DNA of 64,000 nt from Geosporobacter subterraneus DSM 17957 (lineage in GTDB: Bacteria > Bacillota > Clostridia > Peptostreptococcales > Thermotaleaceae): positions 1-64,000 of the forward strand of contig NZ_FQZV01000007.1 in the NCBI RefSeq assembly GCF_900142145.1, given 5' to 3'. Shown one piece after another: positions 47,546-56,685 of the stretch. The position numbers were made by a program, and so were the translations under genes. The notes beneath the pieces were generated by a model. It saw only the letters and a program-made list of their open reading frames with translations. It did not search any database and was not told the origin of the DNA. The first letter of the stretch is position 1; every line of letters starts with the position of its first letter.

Positions 47546-47575
47546 AGTATAACATAATCATTAGGTTTTTTGCAA
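47546..47575 (-). promoter_or_regulatory. Sigma-A promoter of rpsB
   Basis: Minus-strand TTGCAA (47570-47575) and TATACT (47546-47551) with an 18-base spacer. It separates the translation genes from the motility block upstream. The leader may bind S2, but no clear fold was recognised. Confidence 0.6.
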
Positions 47576-47666
47576 CCAAAAATTTATACTTCCCATGACT
47601 CTAAAGATTATTGTTACCAGTTATATATTTTCTATACAGTCCTGATAATTATAGGAAGGCATTTTC

Positions 47667-48140
47667 CTAATTTTTAGTTGCTTTATTTGCAACAAGCATT
47701 GCATCGATCATTTCATCAATTGTCATGGTTTTATAAAAGCTATAAGTTCCTGCCTGCAGTTTATAGGATGCATTCCTTGCATAAATTCTACTTAGAAAAG
47801 TATTTTCGGAGGCTATCAAGTTATGTTCTTTAAGAAGCCTAGCTACATCCTCACTTGTACTGCCTTTTTTTATTGTAATAATTATCTCTTCTTCTCTAAG
47901 TTCTGGCTGTTTGTCGTCTTTTTTCAGCTCTGGCTGATTTACAGTTTTATTCTGCTCAGGTAGAGATTTATCAAAGTATTCTTTCGGATCTATCATGCCT
48001 AGTCTACGGGCTTCAGAGCGTATATCTTCGGGTGTAAGCTTTTTCTGATGATTGCTCTGGAAAATAAGGTTTAAACTGGAGGATAGTATTAACCCGATAC
48101 CTATACCGATTAGTAATAATCTTATGCTTTTATTATTCAA
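47667..48140 (-). CDS. MltG N-terminal-like membrane protein without catalytic domain
   Basis: 157-aa protein with one N-terminal membrane helix (about residues 7-26), a charged linker and a C-terminal segment. That segment (IIITIKKGSTSEDVARLLKE through LQAGTYSFYKTMTIDEMID) matches the small LysM-like N-terminal domain of the endolytic transglycosylase MltG/YceG. The catalytic transglycosylase part, about 200 residues with the active glutamate, is absent and no continuation is found downstream. Start is TTG 48138-48140 with GAGGTG. It ends the motility-linked gene group. It may be a peptidoglycan-binding helper rather than an enzyme. Confidence 0.7.
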   Translation of the reverse strand: MNNKSIRLLLIGIGIGLILSSSLNLIFQSNHQKKLTPEDIRSEARRLGMIDPKEYFDKSLPEQNKTVNQPELKKDDKQPELREEEIIITIKKGSTSEDVARLLKEHNLIASENTFLSRIYARNASYKLQAGTYSFYKTMTIDEMIDAMLVANKATKN

Positions 48141-48144
48141 TATG

Positions 48145-48678
48145 TCACCTCTTCTTCAACTGTAGGATCAATTGAACTTCTCCTATTCCCTTATCTAGTT
48201 CCCTGGCAATTTGAGATAGGGTATATCCTGATGCTTTTAATTTCAATATTTTTTCTGACAAATCCTCTTCCACAATCAACTTTTCTGGAGGATTATCTGA
48301 TTTCTCCATCCTGTGGGCTTCGTTTTTTTGCTTCTTTATCTCTTCTTCTATTTCTTTTTCTATATCTTTTTTTTCTTCTTCAAACACCTTGGATATTTGT
48401 GCCTCCTGTTGTATTTCTAAGGATCGTACTTCGTATTTATTCATCAAATTCCTAAGCTCCTGTGTCTTTTTATCAATCTTTTCGATCACATGAATGCCTA
48501 CTTGATTGACTTCCTGAATGATCTCTTCTCCAATTTCAATACACTCCATGAGTCTCCGTTGCTCTTCCTTTACCTTTTCCAGGTCAACAGACGGGCCCTG
48601 GGCTGTATCCTTTTTTATAACAAACAGGGCAACGATTATCATCATAATGCCGATTGCAAAAATACCATAGTTTATCAT
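48145..48678 (-). CDS. DUF6115-like membrane coiled-coil protein
   Basis: 177-aa protein: one N-terminal transmembrane helix (about residues 3-21), then a long charged coiled coil (about 35-130), then a C-terminal helix-turn-helix-like segment (LKASGYTLSQIARELDKGIGEVQLILQLKK). The fold order is seen in proteins encoded in clostridial and bacillar flagellar clusters. The final segment resembles a DNA-binding HTH but may only be structural. Start ATG 48676-48678 with GGGGG. Role unknown. Confidence 0.65.
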   Translation of the reverse strand: MINYGIFAIGIMMIIVALFVIKKDTAQGPSVDLEKVKEEQRRLMECIEIGEEIIQEVNQVGIHVIEKIDKKTQELRNLMNKYEVRSLEIQQEAQISKVFEEEKKDIEKEIEEEIKKQKNEAHRMEKSDNPPEKLIVEEDLSEKILKLKASGYTLSQIARELDKGIGEVQLILQLKKR

Positions 48679-48690
48679 CTGAACCCCCAA

Positions 48691-49011
48691 CTATATCTTA
48701 ATATCAATATTTCCACCGATACCTGGCAAGACAGAGGCTTCCTGGTCTGCCCCATCCTTTTTTTTCCGTCGGCCTTTGCCATTGGAATGATTGCTGTTAC
48801 TTTCATTTTTCTCCCTGTAATCCTTAATTCTAGATTCATCTTTATTAGAAAAGGCGTTTACTTTATTTAGATGGTGGGAAGCTTCTTTTTGACTAGATTG
48901 TACTAGGTGCTGCTGCTCCAAACGGAGCTTATTTTGTTGATGTTGATAATCTTGTGATGTCTGCTGCGTTTTGGGGACTAAGATCTGAAAATCGATTGGT
49001 CTTATTGACAT
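48691..49011 (-). CDS. Conserved small hydrophilic protein of the motility cluster
   Basis: 106 aa, no membrane helix or signal. It opens MSIRPIDFQILVPKTQQTSQ, a start that I recall from proteins beside FapA genes in clostridial flagellar clusters, then a Gln/His-rich middle and a Lys/Arg patch (GRRKKKDG). Predicted mostly disordered. Located between the FapA gene and the DUF6115-like gene, 16 bases from the former. Function not known. Confidence 0.65.
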   Translation of the reverse strand: MSIRPIDFQILVPKTQQTSQDYQHQQNKLRLEQQHLVQSSQKEASHHLNKVNAFSNKDESRIKDYREKNESNSNHSNGKGRRKKKDGADQEASVLPGIGGNIDIKI

Positions 49012-49027
49012 AAAGACCCTCCAATCC

Positions 49028-50839
49028 CTAACCCATATAAGGAGCTATTCTAATTTCTCCGTTTTCCCGAATAAAAGTAGAGCATTGGATTTGATCCCTG
49101 ACAAAGTACATGGAGTTTCCGATAAACAGCTTAACGCCGGGATAGATGGTAGAAGAGACATTAATCTTCCCTCCGGAGAGCGTTTGTAATATATACCTTA
49201 AGTCCAGCTGTTCTGCCTCTAGTTCTTCTAATTTCTCTTCTAAATAAGCATTGGTTGAAATGGATTTCGTCAGTATTTCCTCTTTGTCCGGCGGAAGGGG
49301 TCCTGCCTTTGACATCTTTGTAAGCAGATCTACTGCCTTCATAACGTTGGCTTTGTTCTTATGCAGTAGTTCTATCTCACTTTTTATTTGATCATACCGT
49401 TCTTTTAACTCTGGGTCGATACCTACTTCAATCTTCGTACTCGTAGCCATGGTCGAACCGATATATTTGGCAGTAATCTCACTGTTGGCCCTCACCACTC
49501 CACCTACAATTAATCCTCTTTTACCTGTGACAACAATCTTATTCTTAGACTCTAAACTACAGTGCATCACCGCATCAGCCATAATATTGCCCGCGGCCTT
49601 AGCATAGCAGTTTTCCATATATCGTGCAACAATATCCTGCTTGCTGATTAATTTACCGCTATGATTCCCTTGTATTCCCTTGTGTAATATAATATTACCA
49701 TCAGATATGAGGGTAGCACCTTCCACTACCCCAAATACTTCTATATCTCCATCACACTCTATTTTGAAACCGGTTGCAACATTCCCTTTTACAACAACTC
49801 TTCCTTTAAATGAAATGTTCCCAGTAGCATTATCTACATTGCCAGCAACTTCAAAAACCTGTAATACAGTTACTTTATCGTCTACTAGTTTTACTTGTCC
49901 GCTTTCATCAGCAATCAATTCTAATCCGTCTGGACTTTCTATAACATTTTTTCCTTTTTTAAAATTTACAGGTTTTCCAGACTTTGCTTTTATAGGTCTT
50001 CCAATTACTGTCATGCCATCTATACCCTCCGTATGCATGACCCTTCTCGCAACAATGTCTCCCCGTTTTACATTTTGAATCAGGTTTAATTCTTTAAAAT
50101 CTACTTTCCCATCCTCAAGCATTTCCGGTTTAATTTTTGTGTCTAGTTTAAATAAATATTCCACCTTACCGTCATTGCCTTGTATAGGTGCTGTACCCAC
50201 AGCTACCATACTGCGCTGATAAAATTTCTCTTGTGACAGCACTTCTTGTATCTTATCTTCATCTATCCCGAAAACAACGTGATTTCGGTTTAAGCTCTCA
50301 ATAACCTCGTCTTTTGTAATCATTCTGCCGCCATGGGGTGGCAGCAATATGATAAATCCGCTCATTGCATCCTTTGAAATCTCCACGATTACCTGGGCAT
50401 CTATTGGTTCTGTACTAAATAAGGCTTTGATATTTATAATGTGTAAATCCCACTTATTTGTAATCGATTTTAATTTTTCTATATCAAAATTTTCAATGCC
50501 TTTTCGCTGTAGTGCTAAGGCAATTTCATCGGAGGTAACAGGACTCCCATTTCCTTTAGGTGGATAGATATACAAAAAAGTTTCTTGGTCATTAGTCTTA
50601 AATTCAAAACGTCCATTTTCATTTTGAACCTGTAAACTCTCTTGATCTGTTATAGAAGCCGTTTGACGTAATGCAGACATTTTTATCTTGTATTTTTTTA
50701 GGATTACATTCAGAACTGATTTTCCTTCTTCTATCACTTCAATAGTTACACTTTCCCGACTACATCCCAATGTATTCAGCCCTGCTTCAACTGCTTCATC
50801 GTATGTTTTCCCTTCTACAATGATAAAATTGTTCTCCAT
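49028..50839 (-). CDS. FapA/DUF342-family protein with Jag-N-like domain
   Basis: 603 aa. Residues 1-50 (IIVEGKTYDEAVEAGLNTLG) resemble the Jag N-terminal domain. The middle is a beta-helix-like polymer-forming region typical of FapA (DUF342), with many short V/I-G-N repeats such as GNVDNATGNISFKGRVVVKG. The C-terminal part has a coiled coil around residues 460-540. These proteins are common beside chemotaxis and flagellar genes; their function is unclear, with suggested roles in surface or phase signalling. Follows the sigma factor gene by 17 bases. Confidence 0.85.
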   Translation of the reverse strand: MENNFIIVEGKTYDEAVEAGLNTLGCSRESVTIEVIEEGKSVLNVILKKYKIKMSALRQTASITDQESLQVQNENGRFEFKTNDQETFLYIYPPKGNGSPVTSDEIALALQRKGIENFDIEKLKSITNKWDLHIINIKALFSTEPIDAQVIVEISKDAMSGFIILLPPHGGRMITKDEVIESLNRNHVVFGIDEDKIQEVLSQEKFYQRSMVAVGTAPIQGNDGKVEYLFKLDTKIKPEMLEDGKVDFKELNLIQNVKRGDIVARRVMHTEGIDGMTVIGRPIKAKSGKPVNFKKGKNVIESPDGLELIADESGQVKLVDDKVTVLQVFEVAGNVDNATGNISFKGRVVVKGNVATGFKIECDGDIEVFGVVEGATLISDGNIILHKGIQGNHSGKLISKQDIVARYMENCYAKAAGNIMADAVMHCSLESKNKIVVTGKRGLIVGGVVRANSEITAKYIGSTMATSTKIEVGIDPELKERYDQIKSEIELLHKNKANVMKAVDLLTKMSKAGPLPPDKEEILTKSISTNAYLEEKLEELEAEQLDLRYILQTLSGGKINVSSTIYPGVKLFIGNSMYFVRDQIQCSTFIRENGEIRIAPYMG

Positions 50840-50856
50840 AATCCCACCCCCATCTG

Positions 50857-51594
50857 CTATTCAATGTATTTTCCCAGCTTACCCCGCAATTTCATAACAG
50901 CCTTTGTATGTAATTGGGAAATCCTAGATTCTGATACACCTAATATTGCAGAAATCTCTTTATAGGTCAATTCTGAATAGTAATATAAAGTAATGATCTT
51001 CCGTTCCCTCTCAGGCAGATTTTGTACCAAATTAATTAATGTATTTTTTAGTTCCTCTTGTTCAAAGTAAATTTGTGGTTCACTATTTATATCGTCATCA
51101 ATGATGGAAAAGTTAGCATTATTTAAAATTTTTTCTTCCAGCGATACAACGGTAAAGGAATGAACTTCTGATAGGATGCCGTTAAAAGCATCCATGGTTA
51201 CCCCTAAACGCTCTGCAACTTCTTCGTCACTGGCGCTACGACCAAACTCATTCTCAATGGTTTTATAAATATCCTCAAGCTTCTTATGCTTTTGTCGTAC
51301 TGACCTGGGAATCCAGTCCAGATTTCGAAGTTGATCAATAATGGCTCCCCTTATCCTAATATAAGCATAGGTTTCGAATTTAACGTTTTTTGTAGGATCA
51401 AATTTTTCAATGGCATCAATAAGACCAAAAATTCCATAACTGACCAAGTCGTCAAATTCTACCGTTTTTCCATAGCTTGTATATAATCTGCCTGCAATGA
51501 TTTTAACCAAATCAACGTACTCCACAATTAATTGATCCTTTAAAGCCTTATCTCTTGTTTTTCCGTATTTTTCCCACATTGCTTCTTTATGCAT
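50857..51594 (-). CDS. fliA: Flagellar sigma factor FliA/SigD (sigma-28 type)
   Basis: 245-aa alternative sigma factor for late flagellar and chemotaxis genes. Region 2 has FDDLVSYGIFGLIDAIEKFD and KFETYAYIRIRGAIIDQLR, region 3 the RSVRQKHKKLEDI block, and region 4.2 a helix-turn-helix (LTYKEISAILGVSESRISQL). The same place as sigD in Bacillus, after cheD. An anti-sigma FlgM gene is not in this window. Confidence 0.93.
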   Translation of the reverse strand: MHKEAMWEKYGKTRDKALKDQLIVEYVDLVKIIAGRLYTSYGKTVEFDDLVSYGIFGLIDAIEKFDPTKNVKFETYAYIRIRGAIIDQLRNLDWIPRSVRQKHKKLEDIYKTIENEFGRSASDEEVAERLGVTMDAFNGILSEVHSFTVVSLEEKILNNANFSIIDDDINSEPQIYFEQEELKNTLINLVQNLPERERKIITLYYYSELTYKEISAILGVSESRISQLHTKAVMKLRGKLGKYIE

Positions 51595-51635
51595 TTGCTT
51601 ACCCCCTAGGATACAATTCTACTTTCAAGAGGTGG

Positions 51636-51980
51636 CTATTCTTGATCTTCGTCCTTGTATTCTCGAAAATCCATGGGTGCAAAATCACCATCTTCATCCT
51701 CTTCTACATCAATAGCTCCGCCAGATTGATCTTTCCCATATTGCAAGGTAATTTGCTCAGCCGGTACTGTCAATTCTATGTTTGACTTTGTACTTTCTAT
51801 AGGTCTTCTTTTTTCTAAAGTTCTGGAAATAACGGTACTGGCAACAAAGATCAGGATCACGAAAAAAAGAGATCTCTTAACATAGTTAACAAAACTAATA
51901 TTTTGAATAGCTCCGATGATCGTACTGATAAATATAGAAAATGCTAACAGAAAGTAGGGTACTGATTTCAAAGATTTCAT
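51636..51980 (-). CDS. Small two-helix membrane protein between cheD and the sigma factor
   Basis: 114 aa. Two hydrophobic helices (about residues 7-25 and 33-52) are followed by an acidic cytosolic tail (DVEEDEDGDF ... EYKDEDQE). Start at ATG 51978-51980, with TAGGAG seven bases upstream; the longer frame overlaps cheD and lacks a site. No family recognised. It takes a place where Bacillus has no gene, since sigD follows cheD there. Possibly an accessory of motility gene control, by position only. Confidence 0.7.
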   Translation of the reverse strand: MKSLKSVPYFLLAFSIFISTIIGAIQNISFVNYVKRSLFFVILIFVASTVISRTLEKRRPIESTKSNIELTVPAEQITLQYGKDQSGGAIDVEEDEDGDFAPMDFREYKDEDQE

Positions 51981-51993
51981 ACAGGGACTCCTA

Positions 51994-52479
51994 TCATATT
52001 TGCTTCGTTCCATGACCAATGGTCTTAACTAATAAAATGCCTGAATCAGCGTATAGCTCAATGGTTCTTCCAAAATTTCCGCCTGTATCTGCTGCGACAA
52101 TGGGGATTCTTAATTCTTGAAGTACTTCTTTTACAGCAATCACATTTCTTTCGCCGATTTTCATAATATCGTTTTTATTTGCAAAACTAAACATTTGAGA
52201 ACCGCCGGCCAATTTGCTAACCAATCTTCCCCGACTGGCTCCCAGCTTCAAAACTTCTTCCAGCAGCAGCTGGGTTCCTGTATCTGCAAATTTTGCAGCA
52301 TTGCTATTGTTTCGTATTGCTTTACTTGAGGGCAGCATAATATGGGCCATTCCTGCAACTTTTGTAATAGGATCATATAATGTAATTCCTACACAAGAAC
52401 CTAAACCAAGGGTTGTCAAAATACCGGATTGCTTTGTAACATTTAAATCCGCCATACCAATTTTTTTTATTTCACTCAT
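51994..52479 (-). CDS. cheD: Chemoreceptor glutamine deamidase CheD
   Basis: 161-aa enzyme that deamidates receptor glutamines and activates CheC. The catalytic cysteine is in TLGLGSCVGITLYD and the histidine in GMAHIMLPSSK. ATG shares its first base with the last base of the cheC stop (TAATG), so translation is coupled. Confidence 0.95.
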   Translation of the reverse strand: MSEIKKIGMADLNVTKQSGILTTLGLGSCVGITLYDPITKVAGMAHIMLPSSKAIRNNSNAAKFADTGTQLLLEEVLKLGASRGRLVSKLAGGSQMFSFANKNDIMKIGERNVIAVKEVLQELRIPIVAADTGGNFGRTIELYADSGILLVKTIGHGTKQI

Positions 52480-53096
52480 TATTTTAATACTCCCAAACTG
52501 CTTAATAATGTTTCAAAGGACTCCATGTCTGGAATCAGGAAAAAGAAACCCTTGACTTCATGTCCACCCTCGATGAGCTCTGTTTCAATTAATAACACTT
52601 TATCACCCATTTGCCCATATTGAATCACAGGAACACTTAGAATTGCGCCCGCCATATCGATCGCCAGTGAAGGTATAGATATCTTTATGTTTAGGCCTGT
52701 TAATGCAGATAGAGAAGAGACATAAGAACCTGATAGAATGTTTCCAATCTCTTGAATAGCCGATTGCTCAATCTCATCCATACTTTCTGTTTCATCGTTC
52801 CTTGCCATCAGCATATTGGTCAGGGACTTGGAGGATTTCAGTTCTAATAAGAACATGATATGACCTGTGATATCTCCTTCAACACGGAAATAAATACCAC
52901 AAACCGGCGTTTCCTCCCCGCCTATTAATTCGGGGACTTCCCTAAATTCAAGAATTTGAACCTTTGGCACATTCATATCAATCTTTTTGTCGATCATTTT
53001 TGCTAGGGCTGTTGCTGCATTTCCAGCGCCAATGTTTCCGATCTCCTTTAGTACATCTAACTGTATACCATTTAATTCATCCAGAGTAATTCCCAC
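52479..53096 (-). CDS. cheC: CheY-P phosphatase CheC
   Basis: 205-aa member of the CheC/CheX/FliY family. Two pseudo-symmetric active-site helices read DVLKEIGNIGAGNAATALAK and SAIQEIGNILSGSYVSSLS, each with the E-x3-N phosphatase pair. Start is GTG (53094-53096) after AGGAGGGGG. Works with CheD in adaptation. Confidence 0.95.
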   Translation of the reverse strand: MGITLDELNGIQLDVLKEIGNIGAGNAATALAKMIDKKIDMNVPKVQILEFREVPELIGGEETPVCGIYFRVEGDITGHIMFLLELKSSKSLTNMLMARNDETESMDEIEQSAIQEIGNILSGSYVSSLSALTGLNIKISIPSLAIDMAGAILSVPVIQYGQMGDKVLLIETELIEGGHEVKGFFFLIPDMESFETLLSSLGVLK

Positions 53097-53118
53097 TTTG
53101 TCCCCCTCCTTTTTACAC

Positions 53119-53574
53119 TCATTCGTTACTATCAGTTATTCCCAATATCTTTTTTAAATCCAATAGAATAATAATTCGATCTTCTTTTTTTCCAATTCCT
53201 TTTATATATCCTTTATCTTTTTGATCTCCTAACTCCGGTGCCTCATCGATATCTCCATCCTCTAGCTGAATAACTTCTGAAGATGAATCCACCAATAATC
53301 CTACAATCATGTCTTCAATGGATATAATGATAATCCTTGATTCCTCATCGAAAGCTGCTTCTGGAAGATTGAAGCGCTTTCTTAAATTGATCACAGGAAC
53401 AACTTCTCCCCTTAAATTGATTACGCCCTGTACATAGGGTAAAGCATGGGGAACCCGTGTAATGTCCATTACTTTTTCTATGGTTTCAACCTGAAGAATA
53501 TCAATGCCATAAAACTCATTATCTAATTTAAATAACACATATTGCTGTTCTAATGTACTTTTTTGATGGTTCAT
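53119..53574 (-). CDS. cheW: Chemotaxis coupling protein CheW
   Basis: 151-aa scaffold that links receptors to CheA. YVLFKLDNEFYGIDILQVET opens the SH3-like fold, and GVINLRGEVVPVINLRKRF is the family signature. AAGGAGGGTG upstream. Confidence 0.95.
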   Translation of the reverse strand: MNHQKSTLEQQYVLFKLDNEFYGIDILQVETIEKVMDITRVPHALPYVQGVINLRGEVVPVINLRKRFNLPEAAFDEESRIIIISIEDMIVGLLVDSSSEVIQLEDGDIDEAPELGDQKDKGYIKGIGKKEDRIIILLDLKKILGITDSNE

Positions 53575-53603
53575 GAAATCACCCTCCTTAATCCGTTATT
53601 TCT

Positions 53604-55628
53604 TTAAAAAAGAGAATTCGTATCTACGATTAATGCTACTTGCCCATTTCCTAAAATCGTTGCACCAGCGATTACTTTTATGCCAGAAAGGAACTTGCCT
53701 AAGGATTTAATTACAATTTCTTGTTGTCCAATTAGACTATCCACTACAAATCCTGCGGTTTTATCTCCTTTTTTTACTACTACCACTGTTAGGTCCTCTT
53801 TAGCAGGTTCCTCTCGATCCACATGTAGTATCTTATTCATTCGTAGAATCGGTAAGGTATGATTTCTGTATAAAACTACTTCCTGATTTTGTACTTTACG
53901 GATTGATGCTGTCTTAATAGTAATGATTTCCTTTATTGAATTAAGCGGAATAGCATACTTTTCAGTGCCGATATTTACTAGAAGTGCCTGTATAATCGCT
54001 AAAGTCAGCGGCAAGCGGATGATAAACTTACTCCCCTTGTTTTTTATAGTCTGTACCTCTACAATCCCGCCCAGGGATTCAATTTTTGTTTTTACAACAT
54101 CCAGACCAACGCCTCTGCCCGATATATCTGAGATTTTATCAGCTGTGCTAAATCCAGCGTGGAACAATAGATGAATAGCTTCCTTTTCATCCATGGTATC
54201 TGACTGTTCCTTAGTAATAATACCTTTTTCCAAAGCCTTAGCCTTCACTCTATCAATATTAATGCCCTGCCCATCATCTTCAACTTCGATGACTACGCTG
54301 TTGCCGTCGGGATAGGCAATGAGTTTTACCGTACCAGCATCAGGCTTGCCAAATCGCTTTCGTGTTTCCGGATCTTCAATACCATGGTCAATAGAATTTC
54401 GAATTAAATGGATCAATGGGTCTCCGATTTCGTCAATTACGGTTCTATCAACTTCAGTCTCTTCTCCTGACATAAATAGAGAAATCTCTTTTCCCAGTTC
54501 CTTTGAAAGATCTCTAATCATTCGCGGGAATCTGTTGAATACTCTCTCAATCGGTACCATTCTTACCTTCATAACAGCATCATGAAGACTTGTAGTAATT
54601 CTTTCTAGGTATTCAATAGCCTCATTCATATTCTGCTTCCGGCCGTCATCATCAATATCCTCTAATCTTGTTTTAATAATAATTAATTCACTGACTAGAT
54701 TCATTAGATTATCCAAACGGTCAATGTCAACACGAACAGTTTTGCCCACCTTTGGTTTTTTTGTTTTAGACTGCCTTTTGTCTTCGTCCTCGTCCATGCT
54801 TTCTTCAATCTCTAAAGACAGCTTATTTTCAACCTCCTGCTGATCCGTTCGCGTACTATATTCCTTCAGTATAATTTTCTCAATCAGTACGTTTTCTACT
54901 TCTGATATGCCGCATAATTCCCTTTTCAGTTCCTCTTGAGCCATCCTTGTGAGAATTATCAACTCAAAGGAAGTGTCAAATTTCTCATCCTCAATATCTT
55001 CAACCGGCGGATTTGATTTTAAAATTTCGCAGTCTCTTTCAATCGTGTTAAAGATAATAAAAGCTCTTGCAGATTTTAGCATACAGTTTGGATTTAGCTC
55101 TATTTTGATACGATATCCATTATATCCTTCTAATGCTGCCTTTTCTACAATGCTTTTTGAGAATTCTTCTGCTTCGATGAGAATCTCACTACTGATAGCA
55201 GGAATTTCTTCATCGCTGCTTTCCGTAATGGATAATTCAATGTTAGTTGACATAACATTATTTAACTTTTTAATTAAGTGGTTAGACTCTAAATCCCCTT
55301 CATCACCCGTATTAGATATTTCATTTATATATTCTTCCAATATGTCTAGGCATTCAAAAAGGAGATCAATGATTTTCTCTGAAGTAGGTATTTCATTATT
55401 TCTTAAGGCTTGCAGCACATTTTCCATCTCATGGGTTAAACTAGCCACTTTACTAAATCCCATAGTGCTTGACATACCCTTTAATGTATGGGCTACCCGG
55501 AAGATATCATTTAATATACTCTTGTCTCCATAATTGTTTTCTAGATCCAGTAAACTTTGATTCATATTTTGTAAATTCTCTTTTGACTCTTCAATAAATA
55601 TTTCTAAATACTGACCCATATCCATCAT
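53604..55628 (-). CDS. cheA: Chemotaxis histidine kinase CheA
   Basis: 674-aa kinase that phosphorylates CheY and CheB. The HPt domain has the phospho-histidine in FRVAHTLKGMSSTMGF (H47). A P2-like docking domain spans about 165-265, the dimerisation helix about 305-360, the HATPase about 360-540 (HLIRNSIDHGIED, GRGVGLDVVKTKIESLGG) and the CheW-like domain the C-terminus (ALLVNIGTEKYAIPLNSIKE). All catalytic blocks are intact. Confidence 0.97.
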   Translation of the reverse strand: MMDMGQYLEIFIEESKENLQNMNQSLLDLENNYGDKSILNDIFRVAHTLKGMSSTMGFSKVASLTHEMENVLQALRNNEIPTSEKIIDLLFECLDILEEYINEISNTGDEGDLESNHLIKKLNNVMSTNIELSITESSDEEIPAISSEILIEAEEFSKSIVEKAALEGYNGYRIKIELNPNCMLKSARAFIIFNTIERDCEILKSNPPVEDIEDEKFDTSFELIILTRMAQEELKRELCGISEVENVLIEKIILKEYSTRTDQQEVENKLSLEIEESMDEDEDKRQSKTKKPKVGKTVRVDIDRLDNLMNLVSELIIIKTRLEDIDDDGRKQNMNEAIEYLERITTSLHDAVMKVRMVPIERVFNRFPRMIRDLSKELGKEISLFMSGEETEVDRTVIDEIGDPLIHLIRNSIDHGIEDPETRKRFGKPDAGTVKLIAYPDGNSVVIEVEDDGQGINIDRVKAKALEKGIITKEQSDTMDEKEAIHLLFHAGFSTADKISDISGRGVGLDVVKTKIESLGGIVEVQTIKNKGSKFIIRLPLTLAIIQALLVNIGTEKYAIPLNSIKEIITIKTASIRKVQNQEVVLYRNHTLPILRMNKILHVDREEPAKEDLTVVVVKKGDKTAGFVVDSLIGQQEIVIKSLGKFLSGIKVIAGATILGNGQVALIVDTNSLF

Positions 55629-55631
55629 ATT

Positions 55632-56684
55632 TTACACCCCCACCACTTTTGTAATCTTATCCGCAATCTCTTGTAATGGTATTATTTCATCGATACACCC
55701 TAAATTTACTGCTGACTTTGGCATACCGTAAACAACGCAGGTTTCTTCATTTTGAGCAATGTTGTAAGCATTTTGATTTTTTAGGTTTTTCATGCCTCTC
55801 GCTCCATCAGAGCCCATTCCAGTCATAATCACACCCATGACATTACTAACCTGAAGCTGGGCTAAGGAATCCATCATCATATCAACAGAGGGCCTATGCC
55901 CTGATACAGGATCCTCTTTGGTTAAACGTATCCGATAATTGCTCCCAATTTTTACAACCTTTAGATGATAATCTCCTGGAGCTATATAAGCATGCCCCGG
56001 CAGTAACACATCATCCTCTTCCGCTTCCTTCACATGAATCTGAGAAATATTGTTTAATCGATCCGCTAAAGATTTTGTAAATCCAGGCGGCATATGCTGA
56101 ACAACTAAAATACTGGCGGGTAAATTTTGAGGCAAATAGGGAAGGACTTCTTGTAACGCTCGCGGTCCGCCGGTAGAAGTACCAATGGCTACAATTTTTT
56201 TGAGCCCAAAACCTCCCTGAGACATAGTTTGTACAAGGGTTGATTTTTGTCGTACAGATGCGGATATAGCTGGAGATTGCAGCTTAGCCTTCGCAGCGAT
56301 TCTGATCTTATCAACTAAGTGCGTTTTCATATCCTCTGTATTCATCTTAAAAATGCTTGTGGGTTTTGTAATAAAATCAACTGCTCCCAACTCTAATGCC
56401 TTTACTGTGGCATCTGCACCCTCTTGGGTCAAACTACTAAGCATAAGAACCGGAACAGGTTTTTCCTTCATAATTTCTTTGAGTGCTGTAATGCCATCCA
56501 TCACAGGCATCTCTACGTCCATAGTTACTACGTCAGGCCCAATGGTTCTGATCTTTTCTATAGCTTCTTTTCCATTTTTTGCTGTATCTACCACTTTTAG
56601 CTGAGGTTCTGATTCAATAATGTCTGTAATGACTCTACGCATAAAAGCAGAATCGTCTACTACCAATACAGATATCTTTTTCAT
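55632..56684 (-). CDS. cheB: Chemotaxis response regulator / methylesterase CheB
   Basis: 350 aa. The receiver domain has D56 in VTMDVEMPVMDGITALKEI and the switch lysine in DFITKPTSIFK. The esterase domain has the catalytic serine in AIGTSTGGPRALQE, the histidine in VVQHMPPGFTKSLA and the aspartate in GMGSDGARGMK. Removes receptor methyl groups and deamidates. Ribosome site is weak. Confidence 0.96.
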   Translation of the reverse strand: MKKISVLVVDDSAFMRRVITDIIESEPQLKVVDTAKNGKEAIEKIRTIGPDVVTMDVEMPVMDGITALKEIMKEKPVPVLMLSSLTQEGADATVKALELGAVDFITKPTSIFKMNTEDMKTHLVDKIRIAAKAKLQSPAISASVRQKSTLVQTMSQGGFGLKKIVAIGTSTGGPRALQEVLPYLPQNLPASILVVQHMPPGFTKSLADRLNNISQIHVKEAEEDDVLLPGHAYIAPGDYHLKVVKIGSNYRIRLTKEDPVSGHRPSVDMMMDSLAQLQVSNVMGVIMTGMGSDGARGMKNLKNQNAYNIAQNEETCVVYGMPKSAVNLGCIDEIIPLQEIADKITKVVGV

Positions 56685-56685
56685 T

